Of a stretch of DNA of 64,000 nucleotides, positions 8,262 through 16,338 are shown piece by piece. Both the position numbers and the translations under genes were made by a program. Numbering within the stretch: position 1 is the stretch's first letter; every line of letters begins with the position of its first letter. Source of the DNA: Couchioplanes azureus (GTDB taxonomy: Bacteria; Actinomycetota; Actinomycetes; Mycobacteriales; Micromonosporaceae); the NCBI RefSeq assembly GCF_014648355.1, contig NZ_BMQY01000015.1, positions 38,750 through 102,749 of the forward strand, written 5' to 3'. A model generated the notes under the pieces. The model saw only the letters and a list, made by a program, of their open reading frames with translations. It was not told the origin of the DNA and did no database searches.

Positions 8262-9530
8262 GTGGCGCCTTCCTTGCCCGCCGTGGGCGCGGCCGGCCGT
8301 CAGCTGTTCGCCCTGTCGGCACGCCCGGCGCGCATCGGCGCCCCGAGCCGCCCCACGTTGAGGCACGGGCTGCGGCTCATCGGGGCGTCGCTGGTGGCGC
8401 TGCTCGTGGCGGCACTCGGCAGCGGCACGCTCGCCGAAGCCCTGCCGGCGAGCGCACCGGTGATCGGCGCCCTGGCGGTGGCCCAGGCCGCGCCGGTCGT
8501 TCTCGTGATCTACCGGCCGATCGCTGCGTGGTGGCTCTCGCTGCTCGCCGCGCTGCCGTACCTGATCATGATCGGTGCGTCCGCCGGGCCGGTCGCGGAC
8601 GATGCGCTCTGGCCGTGGACCGCCGCCGGGATCATCGCCCACCTCTGCGTCGGACTGGTGGTGGCCTGCCAGGCGCCGCCCGCGGTCTACCTCGCCCAGT
8701 GGTTGATCACCGCCGCCGTGGCCGTCGCGGCGGAGGTGACCTTCCCCGGGCGGACCCAGCTCGACAACGGCGTGGTCCTGTGCGCCTTCTACGCCGCCGG
8801 GCTCGCCGGCATCGCGACCGCCCGCTGGCTGCGCGACGTCCGGCGGGAACTACGCCGTCAGGTCGGTCTCACCGAGCAGGAACGCCTCCAGCGGACGGCT
8901 CTGGAGGAACGCGCCCGCATCGCCCGCGAACTGCACGACGTGGTCGCCCACCACATGTCGGTGGTCGCGGTCCAGGCGGAGGCCGCGCCCTACCGGGCAG
9001 GTGACCTCGACCCGGCCGCCGCCGAGAGCTTCGCCTCGATCCGGCGCAACGCGCTGGCGGCGCTGACCGAGATGCGGCAGATCCTCGGCATGCTGCGCTC
9101 CGACGAGGACGACGGGAACCGGTACGCTCCGCAGCCGACCCTGGCCGACCTGGACCAGCTGTTCGACAACTGCCGCAGCGCCGGACTGACCCTGAGGACC
9201 GGCGTCCGGGGCGCCGTGCGGACCCTGCCGGGGCAGGTCGAGCTGATCGCCTACCGGGTGGTCCAGGAGGCGCTGAGCAACGCGATCCGCCACGCGCCCG
9301 GCGCCGACGTCGAGGTCGACGTGGAGTACGGGCCGGCCGAGCTGCACCTGCGAGTCGCCAACAGCCCCTCCCCGGCGGCCGCCCGCCGGCCCTCCGCGGT
9401 GGCCGGCGCCGGCCACGGCCTGACCGGCATGCGGGAACGCGCCGCGGTCCTCGGTGCGAGGCTGCGCGCCGGGCGCCGGCCCGACGGATGGTACGAGGTG
9501 GTCATGTCGCTGGCTCTGGCGGAAGGATGA
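8262..9530 (+). CDS. Sensor histidine kinase, NarL/DesK class
   Basis: 422 residues. GTG at 8262 follows AGGAGG. Residues about 25-175 form five or six membrane helices with short loops, so the signal is probably sensed in or near the membrane. The dimerisation helix holds the phospho-acceptor motif ARELHDVVAHHMSVV (HisKA_3). The HATPase domain shows VQEALSNAIRHA (N box) and AGAGHGLTGMRERA (G box). The gene overlaps the response regulator start, so the two are co-translated. This is the standard actinomycete arrangement; the signal is not evident, and the neighbours (SecDF, methyltransferase) give no clear clue. Confidence 0.93.
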   Translation: MAPSLPAVGAAGRQLFALSARPARIGAPSRPTLRHGLRLIGASLVALLVAALGSGTLAEALPASAPVIGALAVAQAAPVVLVIYRPIAAWWLSLLAALPYLIMIGASAGPVADDALWPWTAAGIIAHLCVGLVVACQAPPAVYLAQWLITAAVAVAAEVTFPGRTQLDNGVVLCAFYAAGLAGIATARWLRDVRRELRRQVGLTEQERLQRTALEERARIARELHDVVAHHMSVVAVQAEAAPYRAGDLDPAAAESFASIRRNALAALTEMRQILGMLRSDEDDGNRYAPQPTLADLDQLFDNCRSAGLTLRTGVRGAVRTLPGQVELIAYRVVQEALSNAIRHAPGADVEVDVEYGPAELHLRVANSPSPAAARRPSAVAGAGHGLTGMRERAAVLGARLRAGRRPDGWYEVVMSLALAEG

Positions 9531-10195
9531 GCACGATGCCGGTCCGGGTGCTCGTCGTCGACGACCAGCGGATGCTGCGCGAGAGCTTCGCCGTCCTGCT
9601 CGGCGTGCAGCCGGACATCGAGGTCGTCGGCGAGGCCTCGAACGGGGAGGAGGCCGTGCGGCAGGCGCGGGAGCTGCTCCCGGACGTCGTCCTGATGGAC
9701 GTGCGGATGCCGGTACTCGACGGCCTCGAAGCGACCCGGCGCATCCTGGCGCACGCCCCCGGGACCAAGGTGCTGGTGCTGACCACCTTCGACGAGGACG
9801 AGTACGTGCACGAGGCGATCCGTGCCGGCGCGAAGGGCTTCCTGCTCAAGGACTCGTCGGCGCACCAGCTCGCCGATGCCGTCCGCACCACCGTGTCCGG
9901 CGGCGCCGTGCTGGCACCGTCGGTGACGCAGCGGCTGATGGACGACTTCTCCCGCCGCTCGGCGCCGGCCGGGTCACCCTCCGGCCGCCTGGCCGCCCTG
10001 ACCAACCAGGAGGTCAAGGTCCTCGGGCTGGTGGCGCGGGGCATGTCCAACGCGGAGATCGCCGTCCACCTGACCGTCGCCGAGCAGACCGTGAAGACCC
10101 ACGTGAGCCGCATCCTGATGAAACTGCACCTGCGCGACCGGACCCAGGCCGCCGTCCTGGCGTACGAGACCGGACTCGTGGTCCCCGGCCGGTAG
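9527..10195 (+). CDS. LuxR/NarL-type response regulator
   Basis: 222 residues. The receiver domain has the acidic pair in VLVVDDQRML and the phospho-accepting Asp in DVVLMDVRMP. The conserved Thr is in LVLTTFDEDEY and the Lys in GAKGFLLKDS. The C-terminal LuxR helix-turn-helix is LTNQEVKVLGLVARGMSNAE followed by VKTHVSRILMKLHLRDR. ATG 9527 overlaps the kinase stop by four bases; ATG 9536 has better spacing to GGAAGG, so the true start may be nine bases later. It is the cognate partner of the kinase at 8262-9530. Its target genes cannot be read from the sequence. Confidence 0.93.
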   Translation: MSTMPVRVLVVDDQRMLRESFAVLLGVQPDIEVVGEASNGEEAVRQARELLPDVVLMDVRMPVLDGLEATRRILAHAPGTKVLVLTTFDEDEYVHEAIRAGAKGFLLKDSSAHQLADAVRTTVSGGAVLAPSVTQRLMDDFSRRSAPAGSPSGRLAALTNQEVKVLGLVARGMSNAEIAVHLTVAEQTVKTHVSRILMKLHLRDRTQAAVLAYETGLVVPGR

Positions 10196-10252
10196 CGTGA
10201 CCGCGGTGCGTGACTCGGGGCGGTAGGCTCCGGGCCGGAGAGGAGACCGGGC

Positions 10253-10618
10253 GTGGGGGTGGAGCGGCAGGCACGGCGGGCATGGCATGCCACCCTGCTG
10301 ACGCTCGTGCTCGGTGCCGCCTGGATCGCCCTGTTCGGCGTGGGCCGTGGCGGGTGGTCACCGGCGGACGAGTTGCCGCGTCCCGCGGCCGTCGCCGCGG
10401 TGCCGCACTCGGTCACCCCGGTGCTGCCGGAGGCTCGCCCGGCCGGCAAGCTTCTGCACGGCGCGCTGGTGCTGTTCGTCGCCTCGATCGTCGCCTTCCT
10501 GCTCGGTGCTCGGCGCCGGGTCAGGTGGCCGGCCGCCGCGGGTGCGACGTCGGCCGCGACGCCTTCGACACTCCTGCACGCGATGAGAGGCCGGGCACCG
10601 CCACGCCTGCCGGCGTAG
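10253..10618 (+). CDS. Small hypothetical membrane protein
   Basis: 121 residues from a GTG at 10253 with GGAG upstream. There are two likely membrane segments (about 14-32 and 68-86, HGALVLFVASIVAFLLGA) joined by a Pro/Ala-rich loop, and a short basic tail. I do not recognise a family. Codon bias fits a real gene, although the last 30 residues are of low complexity. It lies between the response regulator and SecDF genes on the same strand. Confidence 0.5.
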   Translation: MGVERQARRAWHATLLTLVLGAAWIALFGVGRGGWSPADELPRPAAVAAVPHSVTPVLPEARPAGKLLHGALVLFVASIVAFLLGARRRVRWPAAAGATSAATPSTLLHAMRGRAPPRLPA

Positions 10619-10695
10619 CAGTGTCCTTCGGTCTTACCCCGCGGTGGCGCCCGATGGCAGCCGCGCGGGCCTTTCTGCGTTGAGGAGCATCCGAA

Positions 10696-12993
10696 ATGTC
10701 GCGCGCCATTGTCGTGCGCGCGGTTCTGGCCGTGGTCGTGTTGGCGGTGTCGGGGTGGCTCGTGGCCACCCGGCCGCCCCGGCTCGGGCTGGACCTGCGC
10801 GGTGGAACCCAGATAGTTCTCGAAACCCGTGACGGCGAGTTCGCCCGGGCGAACGCCGCCACCACCGGCGAGGCACTCGAAGTGCTGCGCCGCCGCGTCG
10901 ACGAGCTCGGCGTGTCCGAGCCGACCCTGGCCCGCTCCGGTGAGCGGCGCATCATCGTCGAGCTGCCGGGCGTGACCGAACCGGCCGAGGCGGTACGGGT
11001 CATCGGCCGTACCGCTCAACTCACCTTCCGGCCGGTGCGGGGGGTGGAGCCCAAGCCGTCGGCCCCGGCGCCGGAAACCGCCGGGGAGATGGTGGTCGCG
11101 TCGGAGGATGGGCAGCGACTGCGGCTGGGACCGGCCGCGCTCTCCGGGCAGCAGGTCGACGGCGCCGCCGCGGTCCTCAGTGAGATCGGGGAGTGGCAGG
11201 TCAACCTCGACTTCCGCGGCGACGGCGGTGAGGCGTGGCGGAAACTGACCGGTACGGCCGCCTGTGCACCGGCCGGCGATCCGGCACGCCGGGTGGCGAT
11301 CGTGCTCGACCGGGAGGTCATCTCGTCGCCGCAGGTGAACGAGGACGTACTCTGCGACGCCGGCATCAGCGGCGGCCGTACCCGGATCACCGGGTCGTTC
11401 GCCGAGGCCGAGGCGAAGGACCTGGCCCTGCTCGTCCGCGCCGGTGGCCTGCCGGTCCCGGTCGACGTCATCGAGCAGCGTACGGTCGGCCCTAGCCTGG
11501 GCAAGGCGGCGATCGACGCCTCGGCGCTGGCCGCCGTCATCGGGATGATCGCCACGATCCTGTTCGTCGTCGCCGTGTACCGGCTCGTCGGCGGGATCGC
11601 CGCCGTCGTGCTGATCTGCTACGGGCTCATCTCGTACGCGGCGCTGCTGGCCGTCGGCGCCACCCTGACGCTGCCGGGCCTGGCCGGGTTCGTCCTCGCG
11701 ATCGGCATGGCGCTCGACGCGAATGTGCTGATCTTCGAACGGGCCCGGGAGGAGTACGCGGCGGGCGGGCCCCGGCGCAGCATGCGTACCGCCCTGCGGT
11801 CCGGGTTCGCGAACGCCTGGTCGGCGATCGCCGACTCCACCGTCACCACCCTGCTCGCGGCTGGGCTGCTGTTCTTCCTCGCCGCCGGCCCGGTCCGCGG
11901 GTTCGGCGTCACCCTGTCCATCGGCGTCGTGGCGTCGATGTTCACCGCGCTGGTGCTCACCCGGGTGCTGGCGTCGCCCCTGGCCGGCACCCGCTGGTTG
12001 GCACGCCGGCCGGGTTGGAGCGGCCTGGCCGGCATCGGCTGGGTGCGGCGCCGGCTGGAGGCCCGCGACCCCGACGTCATGGGGCGGCGGCGTCTGTGGC
12101 TGGGCGTGTCGGTGGTGGCCACCGTGCTGGCGCTGGCCGGTATCGGGCTGCGGGGACTGGACCTGGGCATCGAGTTCACCGGGGGCCGGCTGGTCGAGTA
12201 CGCCACGACCACACCGGTGCCGGCCGACGACGCCCGCGCGGCGGTGACCTCGGCCGGCCTTCCCCGGGCGGTGGTCACCACGTCCGGGGAAGGCACCGTC
12301 AGCGTCCGTGCCGGCGGCTTCGACGAAGCCACCGAGGCGGGCGTACGCGCCGCGCTGACCCAGGCAGGCGGCGGTGACATCCACCGGCTGCGGGACGAGA
12401 AGATCGGCCCCACCCTCGGCGACGAGCTCCGCCGCAACGCCCTCGTGGCGCTCGCCGTGGCTCTCGCCGTCCAGCTGGCCTACCTCGCCGTACGGTTCCG
12501 CTGGCAGTGGGGCGCGGCGGCCGTGCTGGCGATGTTCCACGACGTGGTCGTGCTGCTGGGTGTGTTCGCCTGGCTGGGCAGGCCGGTCGACGGTGTCTTC
12601 CTCGCCGCCCTGCTCACCGTGATCGGATACTCGGTCAACGATTCGGTCGTCACCTTCGACCGCATCCGGGAGCTGGTCAGGGCCGAGGACAACCGCCGGA
12701 CTCCGTTCGCCCGGCTGGCCAACACCGGCTGCCTGCAGACCGTGCCGCGTACGGTGAACACCGGTCTCGGCGCGATCTTCATCCTCACCGCGCTGGCCGT
12801 GCTGGGCGGGGACTCGCTCGTGGACTTCGCCGTGGCGCTGCTCGTCGGCATCGGTGTCGGCACGTACTCGTCGGTGTTCCTTGCCACCCCGCTGGCCGTC
12901 GTGTTCGAGTCGGGGCGCGGTGGTCTCGTCGCCCGGCACGCCAGGCGCGCGTCCCGGACCCGAACGGATCTCGCGACACCGGGGCCCTCCTGA
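10696..12993 (+). CDS. secDF: Fused SecD/SecF protein-export membrane protein
   Basis: 765 residues. SecDF is the RND-type accessory of the Sec translocon; it pulls exported proteins outward using the proton motive force. The SecD half has the first helix (about 7-24), the signature GLDLRGGTQIVLE, the periplasmic P1 domain, and membrane helices with GFVLAIGMALDANVLIFERA. The SecF half begins near residue 470, with LDLGIEFTGGRLVEY and the later GYSVNDSVVTFDRIRE and TVNTGLGAIFI motifs. The fused form is less usual in actinomycetes, where secD and secF commonly sit as two genes beside yajC and ruvB. None of those are here, so this is probably an extra copy. A 14-bp hairpin terminator follows the gene. 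Confidence 0.92.
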   Translation: MSRAIVVRAVLAVVVLAVSGWLVATRPPRLGLDLRGGTQIVLETRDGEFARANAATTGEALEVLRRRVDELGVSEPTLARSGERRIIVELPGVTEPAEAVRVIGRTAQLTFRPVRGVEPKPSAPAPETAGEMVVASEDGQRLRLGPAALSGQQVDGAAAVLSEIGEWQVNLDFRGDGGEAWRKLTGTAACAPAGDPARRVAIVLDREVISSPQVNEDVLCDAGISGGRTRITGSFAEAEAKDLALLVRAGGLPVPVDVIEQRTVGPSLGKAAIDASALAAVIGMIATILFVVAVYRLVGGIAAVVLICYGLISYAALLAVGATLTLPGLAGFVLAIGMALDANVLIFERAREEYAAGGPRRSMRTALRSGFANAWSAIADSTVTTLLAAGLLFFLAAGPVRGFGVTLSIGVVASMFTALVLTRVLASPLAGTRWLARRPGWSGLAGIGWVRRRLEARDPDVMGRRRLWLGVSVVATVLALAGIGLRGLDLGIEFTGGRLVEYATTTPVPADDARAAVTSAGLPRAVVTTSGEGTVSVRAGGFDEATEAGVRAALTQAGGGDIHRLRDEKIGPTLGDELRRNALVALAVALAVQLAYLAVRFRWQWGAAAVLAMFHDVVVLLGVFAWLGRPVDGVFLAALLTVIGYSVNDSVVTFDRIRELVRAEDNRRTPFARLANTGCLQTVPRTVNTGLGAIFILTALAVLGGDSLVDFAVALLVGIGVGTYSSVFLATPLAVVFESGRGGLVARHARRASRTRTDLATPGPS

Positions 12994-12999
12994 GCGCCG

Positions 13000-13032
13000 C
13001 CGCCCGCCCCGGCGTCCTGCCGGGGCGGGCGG
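13000..13032. terminator. Bidirectional hairpin terminator after secDF
   Basis: A 14-bp perfect stem (CCGCCCGCCCCGGC) with loop GTCCT lies between the convergent secDF and emfourin-like genes. There is no T run, as is usual in high-GC actinomycetes. Confidence 0.8.
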
Positions 13033-13090
13033 TCCGGCTCATCGCCGGTGTGCGGTGCTACCGCAACCGTGCCGCAATCAGGTGCGGGAG

Positions 13091-13513
13091 TCACTGAACC
13101 GACGCCGGGGTGCCGCTCGCGACGACCATGTCGATGACCTGCATGAGCACCGGCGGGGTGTTCTCGACGTCGTCCATCGTGACGACGGTCTTCTGGGCGC
13201 CGCCGCTGTACTGGGCCAGCACGTGGTAGGTGAAGCGGTCACAGCAGGGGTTCTCCGGCAGGTACTCCGGGGCCAGGCGACGGAACTGAGGCTGCGCGGC
13301 CAGGTCGAGCGCCCGCTGCGCCTGGCGGTCCTGGTTGGTCTGGTCGACCGCGAAGGTCTCGGTGCGTCCGGCGAAACCGCCGCTGCGCGTCACGGTGATC
13401 GACTCGGTTGCGGGGACGGTGACGGCAGCCGCCGGGTTGGCCGCGATCATCGCCACGACGGCGGTGGCAACAATGGCAAAGGCGCGAATAATCGCAGTGG
13501 TCGTGCGGTTCAT
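13091..13513 (-). CDS. Secreted emfourin-like (protealysin inhibitor) protein
   Basis: 140 residues. ATG 13513 (MNRTTT) is chosen because AAGGA lies eight bases upstream. A Sec signal peptide ends near ANPAAA. The mature domain starts TESITVTRSGGFAGRTETF, the hallmark of emfourin, the proteinaceous inhibitor of protealysin (M4 metalloprotease). It continues with the usual alternation of acidic helix, CCDRFTYHVLAQYSGGAQKT strand and VTMDDVENTPPVLMQVIDMV helix. Known emfourins are often intracellular and encoded beside their protease; this one is exported and no M4 protease lies in the window. The inhibitor role is therefore inferred. The SSI-like inhibitor gene lies 66 bp upstream on the same strand. 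Confidence 0.78.
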   Translation of the reverse strand: MNRTTTAIIRAFAIVATAVVAMIAANPAAAVTVPATESITVTRSGGFAGRTETFAVDQTNQDRQAQRALDLAAQPQFRRLAPEYLPENPCCDRFTYHVLAQYSGGAQKTVVTMDDVENTPPVLMQVIDMVVASGTPASVQ

Positions 13514-13579
13514 CGAAATCATCCTTCTGTCTGACGTGAAAATGGTCTGGACCCCGTGAATCACAGTGGAAGTCGGTCC

Positions 13580-13993
13580 TCAGAAGTCGAACACGTCGCC
13601 GGTGGCGTCGAGCAGAATGCAATGGTTCGAGAACGTCTTTCGATAGGTGACCGGCCGTCCCTGCCAGGAGCCGGCCGCGAATGCGGTGACCGGCTGGTAT
13701 TCCTGGGTGCAGATGCCACCGTGGGCGGTGAGCGCCGTCAGGTCGCCGTCCACCGCGCGCAGGTCGGCGCAGGCGGCGGCCGCGGCGGGGTGGGCGCCGC
13801 CGTCCGGGCTGCACTGCAGGCTCGTGATGCGCGGCGGGACGGTGCTCTGCGTGGCCGGGACGACGGCGAGGACGAGGGCGCTGCCGGACGGCGGTGGCGT
13901 CGGGGCGGCGGCGGCCGGTGAGCCGGCGGCCAGCAGGGCAGCGGTCGTGGACACCGACGCGGCCAGCAGGCCGGCGTGGTGCAGGGGAATCAT
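13580..13993 (-). CDS. SSI-family subtilisin inhibitor-like protein
   Basis: 137 residues. The strong ribosome site AAGGAGGAG fixes the ATG at 13993. A signal peptide ends at about PAAAA. The mature part follows the SSI pattern closely: SALVLAVVPATQ, then TSLQCSPDGGAHPAAAAACADL, CTQEYQPVTAFAAGSWQGR, and TYRKTFSNHC with a final GDVFDF. Four cysteines at the SSI positions should form two disulfides. The family inhibits secreted serine proteases of the subtilisin and trypsin types. The usual reactive-site segment between the second and third cysteines (near CTQEY) is present in modified form, so the target specificity is uncertain. It lies upstream of, and probably together with, the emfourin-like gene. 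Confidence 0.88.
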   Translation of the reverse strand: MIPLHHAGLLAASVSTTAALLAAGSPAAAAPTPPPSGSALVLAVVPATQSTVPPRITSLQCSPDGGAHPAAAAACADLRAVDGDLTALTAHGGICTQEYQPVTAFAAGSWQGRPVTYRKTFSNHCILLDATGDVFDF

Positions 13994-14014
13994 GTCTCCT
14001 CCTTGTGGGAAGTA

Positions 14015-14083
14015 AGACGAATGTCGGCGGTCTCTCTTGTGGAGGACGCACGCCGGATCGTTGCTGCGAGTGGACATTCGTCT
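14015..14083. promoter_or_regulatory. 11-bp inverted repeat in the leader of the SSI-like gene
   Basis: AGACGAATGTC at 14015-14025 is matched exactly in reverse by GACATTCGTCT at 14073-14083, with 47 bp between. Both arms lie between the predicted promoter and the start codon of the SSI-like gene. It could be a long hairpin in the mRNA leader or a pair of protein sites. The remainder of the divergent gap 13994-14453 contains AT-richer promoter-like sequence and no gene. Confidence 0.5.
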
Positions 14084-14100
14084 CGTGTGGATTCGCCCCC

Positions 14101-14129
14101 ACCGTAATTCCCGGCCCCGGAACCGTCAA
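14101..14129 (-). promoter_or_regulatory. Candidate sigma-A-type promoter for the SSI-like/emfourin-like genes
   Basis: Read on the minus strand, TTGACG (14129-14124) is followed after 17 bases by TACGGT (14106-14101). The match to -35 is good and to -10 moderate. It points toward the SSI-like gene, leaving a leader of about 100 bases that contains the inverted repeat. Confidence 0.45.
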
Positions 14130-14453
14130 CTCGATCACTTCACAATCGACCTTTTAACCCGGCGTTCAACAATGCGGGTACCGGTGCACCCGCGTTGACC
14201 GGCGGAAGTTCAAAAGGCCTTAAAAAGAGGTCGACGGCGTGCCTTAGCTCACTTTTCGCAGATTGCTGCGACGGTGCCCGCGGTGGCCACCGGCCCGGGG
14301 GTGGCGTCGCCGCGTGCCGCCCGCCGCCCGCCGAGGTCCGGCCCGGCCCGGCCTGGCGACCCGGCGCGACCCTCCCCGCGGACCGAAAGGACACCGAAAG
14401 ACCCGCCGCTAGTGTGCGCCCGACATCCACCGAGACACCGAGGAGAATCCGCC

Positions 14454-15779
14454 ATGAGGCCACGTGCATTCGCTTGCGCCGCGGGGGCGTTGTCGGCAGG
14501 GGTTGCGCTGACGTGCCTGACGATTCCCGCGCATGCCGCGGGTACCCACGACATCGTCCGGGTCAACGGGTCGTACGACGGCTCCCGGCCGGGCGGTGCC
14601 CGCGCGGCGGCGCTCGGTGCCGACGGCCGCCACGTCGTCTTCGTCTCGGCGGCGGCGAACCTCGTCCCGGGCGACACCAACCGCGTGGACGACGTGTTCG
14701 TCCGCGACCTGGTCGCCGGCACCACGACCCGGGTCAGCGTGTCCGGCGGGGGAGCCCAGGCCGACCGGCGCAGCCACGCGCCGTCGATCAGCGCCGACGG
14801 CCGGTACGTCAGCTTCGCGTCGGACGCCGCCAACCTGGTCGACGGCGACACCAACGGCAAGCGTGACGTCTTCGTCCGCGACCTGATCGCCGGCACCACC
14901 ACCCGGGTCAGCCTGGCGCCGTCCGGGGCGCAGGGCACCCGCGACAGTGCCACCCTGTCCCGGATCAGCGCCGACGGCCGCCACGTGACCTTCCAGTCGG
15001 CCCTGCCGCTCGCCGACGGCACCGAGGGCGACCAGGAGAACGTGTTCGTCCGTGACCTGGTCGCCGGCACCACGGTCCGGATCAACGTGACCGCCGACGG
15101 CCGGCGCGCGAACGTCCCCACCGACAGGGCGCACGGCGACCTCGACGGCTGGCTCGCGCCCGTCACCGGTGGCCGCTACATCCCGTTCGAGGCGCTGACC
15201 TCCCACGCCGACATGAGTCTCTCGGCGGACGTGTACCTGCGGGACCTGGAGACCGGCACCACCACGCTGGTCAGCGTCCACCGGAGAGGCTCGGAGGGCA
15301 CCCTGCACAGCGTGCATCCGTCGATGAGCGCCGACGGGCGCTACGTGGCGTTCTCGTCCTGGGCGCCGGACCTGGTCGAGGGTGACACCAACGGCCGGCA
15401 GGACGTGTTCGTCCGCGACCTGGCCGCCCGGACCACGACCCGGGTGAGCGTGTCCGGCTCGGGCACGCCGGGCGACCTGGACAGCATCCAGCCGGTGATC
15501 AGCTCGGACGGTCGTCACGTGGCGTTCCTTTCGTACGCGCGCAACCTCGTCGACGGCGACACCAACACCCAGGGGGACGTGTTCGTGCGCGACCTGGTGG
15601 CCGGCACCACGACCCGGGTCAATGTGTCCGGCTTCGGCGATCAGGCCGACGGCTCCAGCGACAACCCGTCGATCAGCGCCTTCGGCACCCGCGTCGTCTT
15701 CGACTCGACGGCGTCCAACCTCGTCTTCGGCGACACGAACCTCGCCCGGGACGTGTTCCTCCGTACCCTGCGCGACTGA
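14454..15779 (+). CDS. Secreted WD40-like/TolB (PD40) beta-propeller protein
   Basis: 441 residues; AGGAGA precedes the ATG at 14454. A Sec signal peptide ends near IPAHAAG. The mature chain is built of about seven repeats, each with a core like DVFVRDLVAGTTTRVSVSG preceded by SADGRYVSFASDAANLVDGD. This is the PD40/TolB-like propeller repeat. The whole protein is one propeller with no catalytic domain, so a binding or scaffold role outside the cell is likely. The same repeat type is frequent in secreted actinomycete proteins of unknown function. It stands alone: divergent from the SSI-like gene and followed by a strong terminator. Confidence 0.85.
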   Translation: MRPRAFACAAGALSAGVALTCLTIPAHAAGTHDIVRVNGSYDGSRPGGARAAALGADGRHVVFVSAAANLVPGDTNRVDDVFVRDLVAGTTTRVSVSGGGAQADRRSHAPSISADGRYVSFASDAANLVDGDTNGKRDVFVRDLIAGTTTRVSLAPSGAQGTRDSATLSRISADGRHVTFQSALPLADGTEGDQENVFVRDLVAGTTVRINVTADGRRANVPTDRAHGDLDGWLAPVTGGRYIPFEALTSHADMSLSADVYLRDLETGTTTLVSVHRRGSEGTLHSVHPSMSADGRYVAFSSWAPDLVEGDTNGRQDVFVRDLAARTTTRVSVSGSGTPGDLDSIQPVISSDGRHVAFLSYARNLVDGDTNTQGDVFVRDLVAGTTTRVNVSGFGDQADGSSDNPSISAFGTRVVFDSTASNLVFGDTNLARDVFLRTLRD

Positions 15780-15784
15780 GCCCA

Positions 15785-15823
15785 GGCGGCCGGGCCGGGA
15801 CCTCCCGGCCGGGCCCGGCCGCC
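15785..15823 (+). terminator. Hairpin terminator after the PD40 gene
   Basis: An 11-bp stem (GGCGGCCGGGC pairing with GCCCGGCCGCC), with further pairing inside it, starts six bases after the stop codon of the PD40 gene. Confidence 0.8.
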
Positions 15824-15939
15824 GACGGGCTACGTCCGGCCTGCGGCGCTGCACGGCCTCGGTGCTTGCGGGGGACCCGGGCCGGGATCAGAATGGGGGA
15901 GGTTGATGACCCAGCCATTGCTTCGCGAGGAGATGGCTG

Positions 15940-16338
15940 GTGCCCGAAATCCCTGATGGTGTGCGTTCCCCAAGGTCGGATCCGGGGCACCTCTGCTGGT
16001 CACAGAGTCACGTCGGCGACGCTGACGTGATCTGGCTGGCGGGTGAGCTCGATCGGGACACGGCAGCGGAACTGGGCCGGCGGTTGACGAGCGTCGCCGA
16101 ATCCAGCACGGCCGCCACGATCGTGCTGAACCTGTCCTGCCTGTATTTCATCGATGCCCGCGGTGCCCGCGTGATCATGGAATTCTGGGACGCTGCGACG
16201 AGGCGCGGCCGAGAATTGCAGGTCGACGGGCTGCACGGTATACCGGAGACGGTATTCGACATACTCGGGTTCAAGCCGAGACCGGCGCGCCGGACAGAGC
16301 CACGCGAAGGTGTGAGGGGTACGCGTGAGCGAGGCTGA
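15940..16338 (+). CDS. STAS domain protein lacking the usual phospho-serine
   Basis: 132 residues from a GTG at 15940. The fold follows anti-sigma-factor antagonists: VIWLAGELDRDTAAELGRRL, then IVLNLSCLYFIDARGARVIM and a final helix before a basic tail. In classical SpoIIAA/RsbV proteins the motif is D-S-x-G and the serine is phosphorylated by a switch kinase. Here it reads D-A-R-G, so that switch is absent. The gene overlaps the following GAF-ANTAR gene by 14 bases, which suggests co-translation and a shared pathway. It may be a constitutive or non-sigma-factor partner. No anti-sigma kinase lies nearby. Confidence 0.8.
   Translation: MPEIPDGVRSPRSDPGHLCWSQSHVGDADVIWLAGELDRDTAAELGRRLTSVAESSTAATIVLNLSCLYFIDARGARVIMEFWDAATRRGRELQVDGLHGIPETVFDILGFKPRPARRTEPREGVRGTRERG

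Noticed and set aside
9502..12939. Very long minus-strand open frame (1145 codons) over the response regulator and secDF
   Set aside because: It is the antisense shadow of high-GC genes: composition is Arg/Gly/His/Gln-rich and no domain is readable, while the plus strand has complete SecDF and response-regulator motifs.
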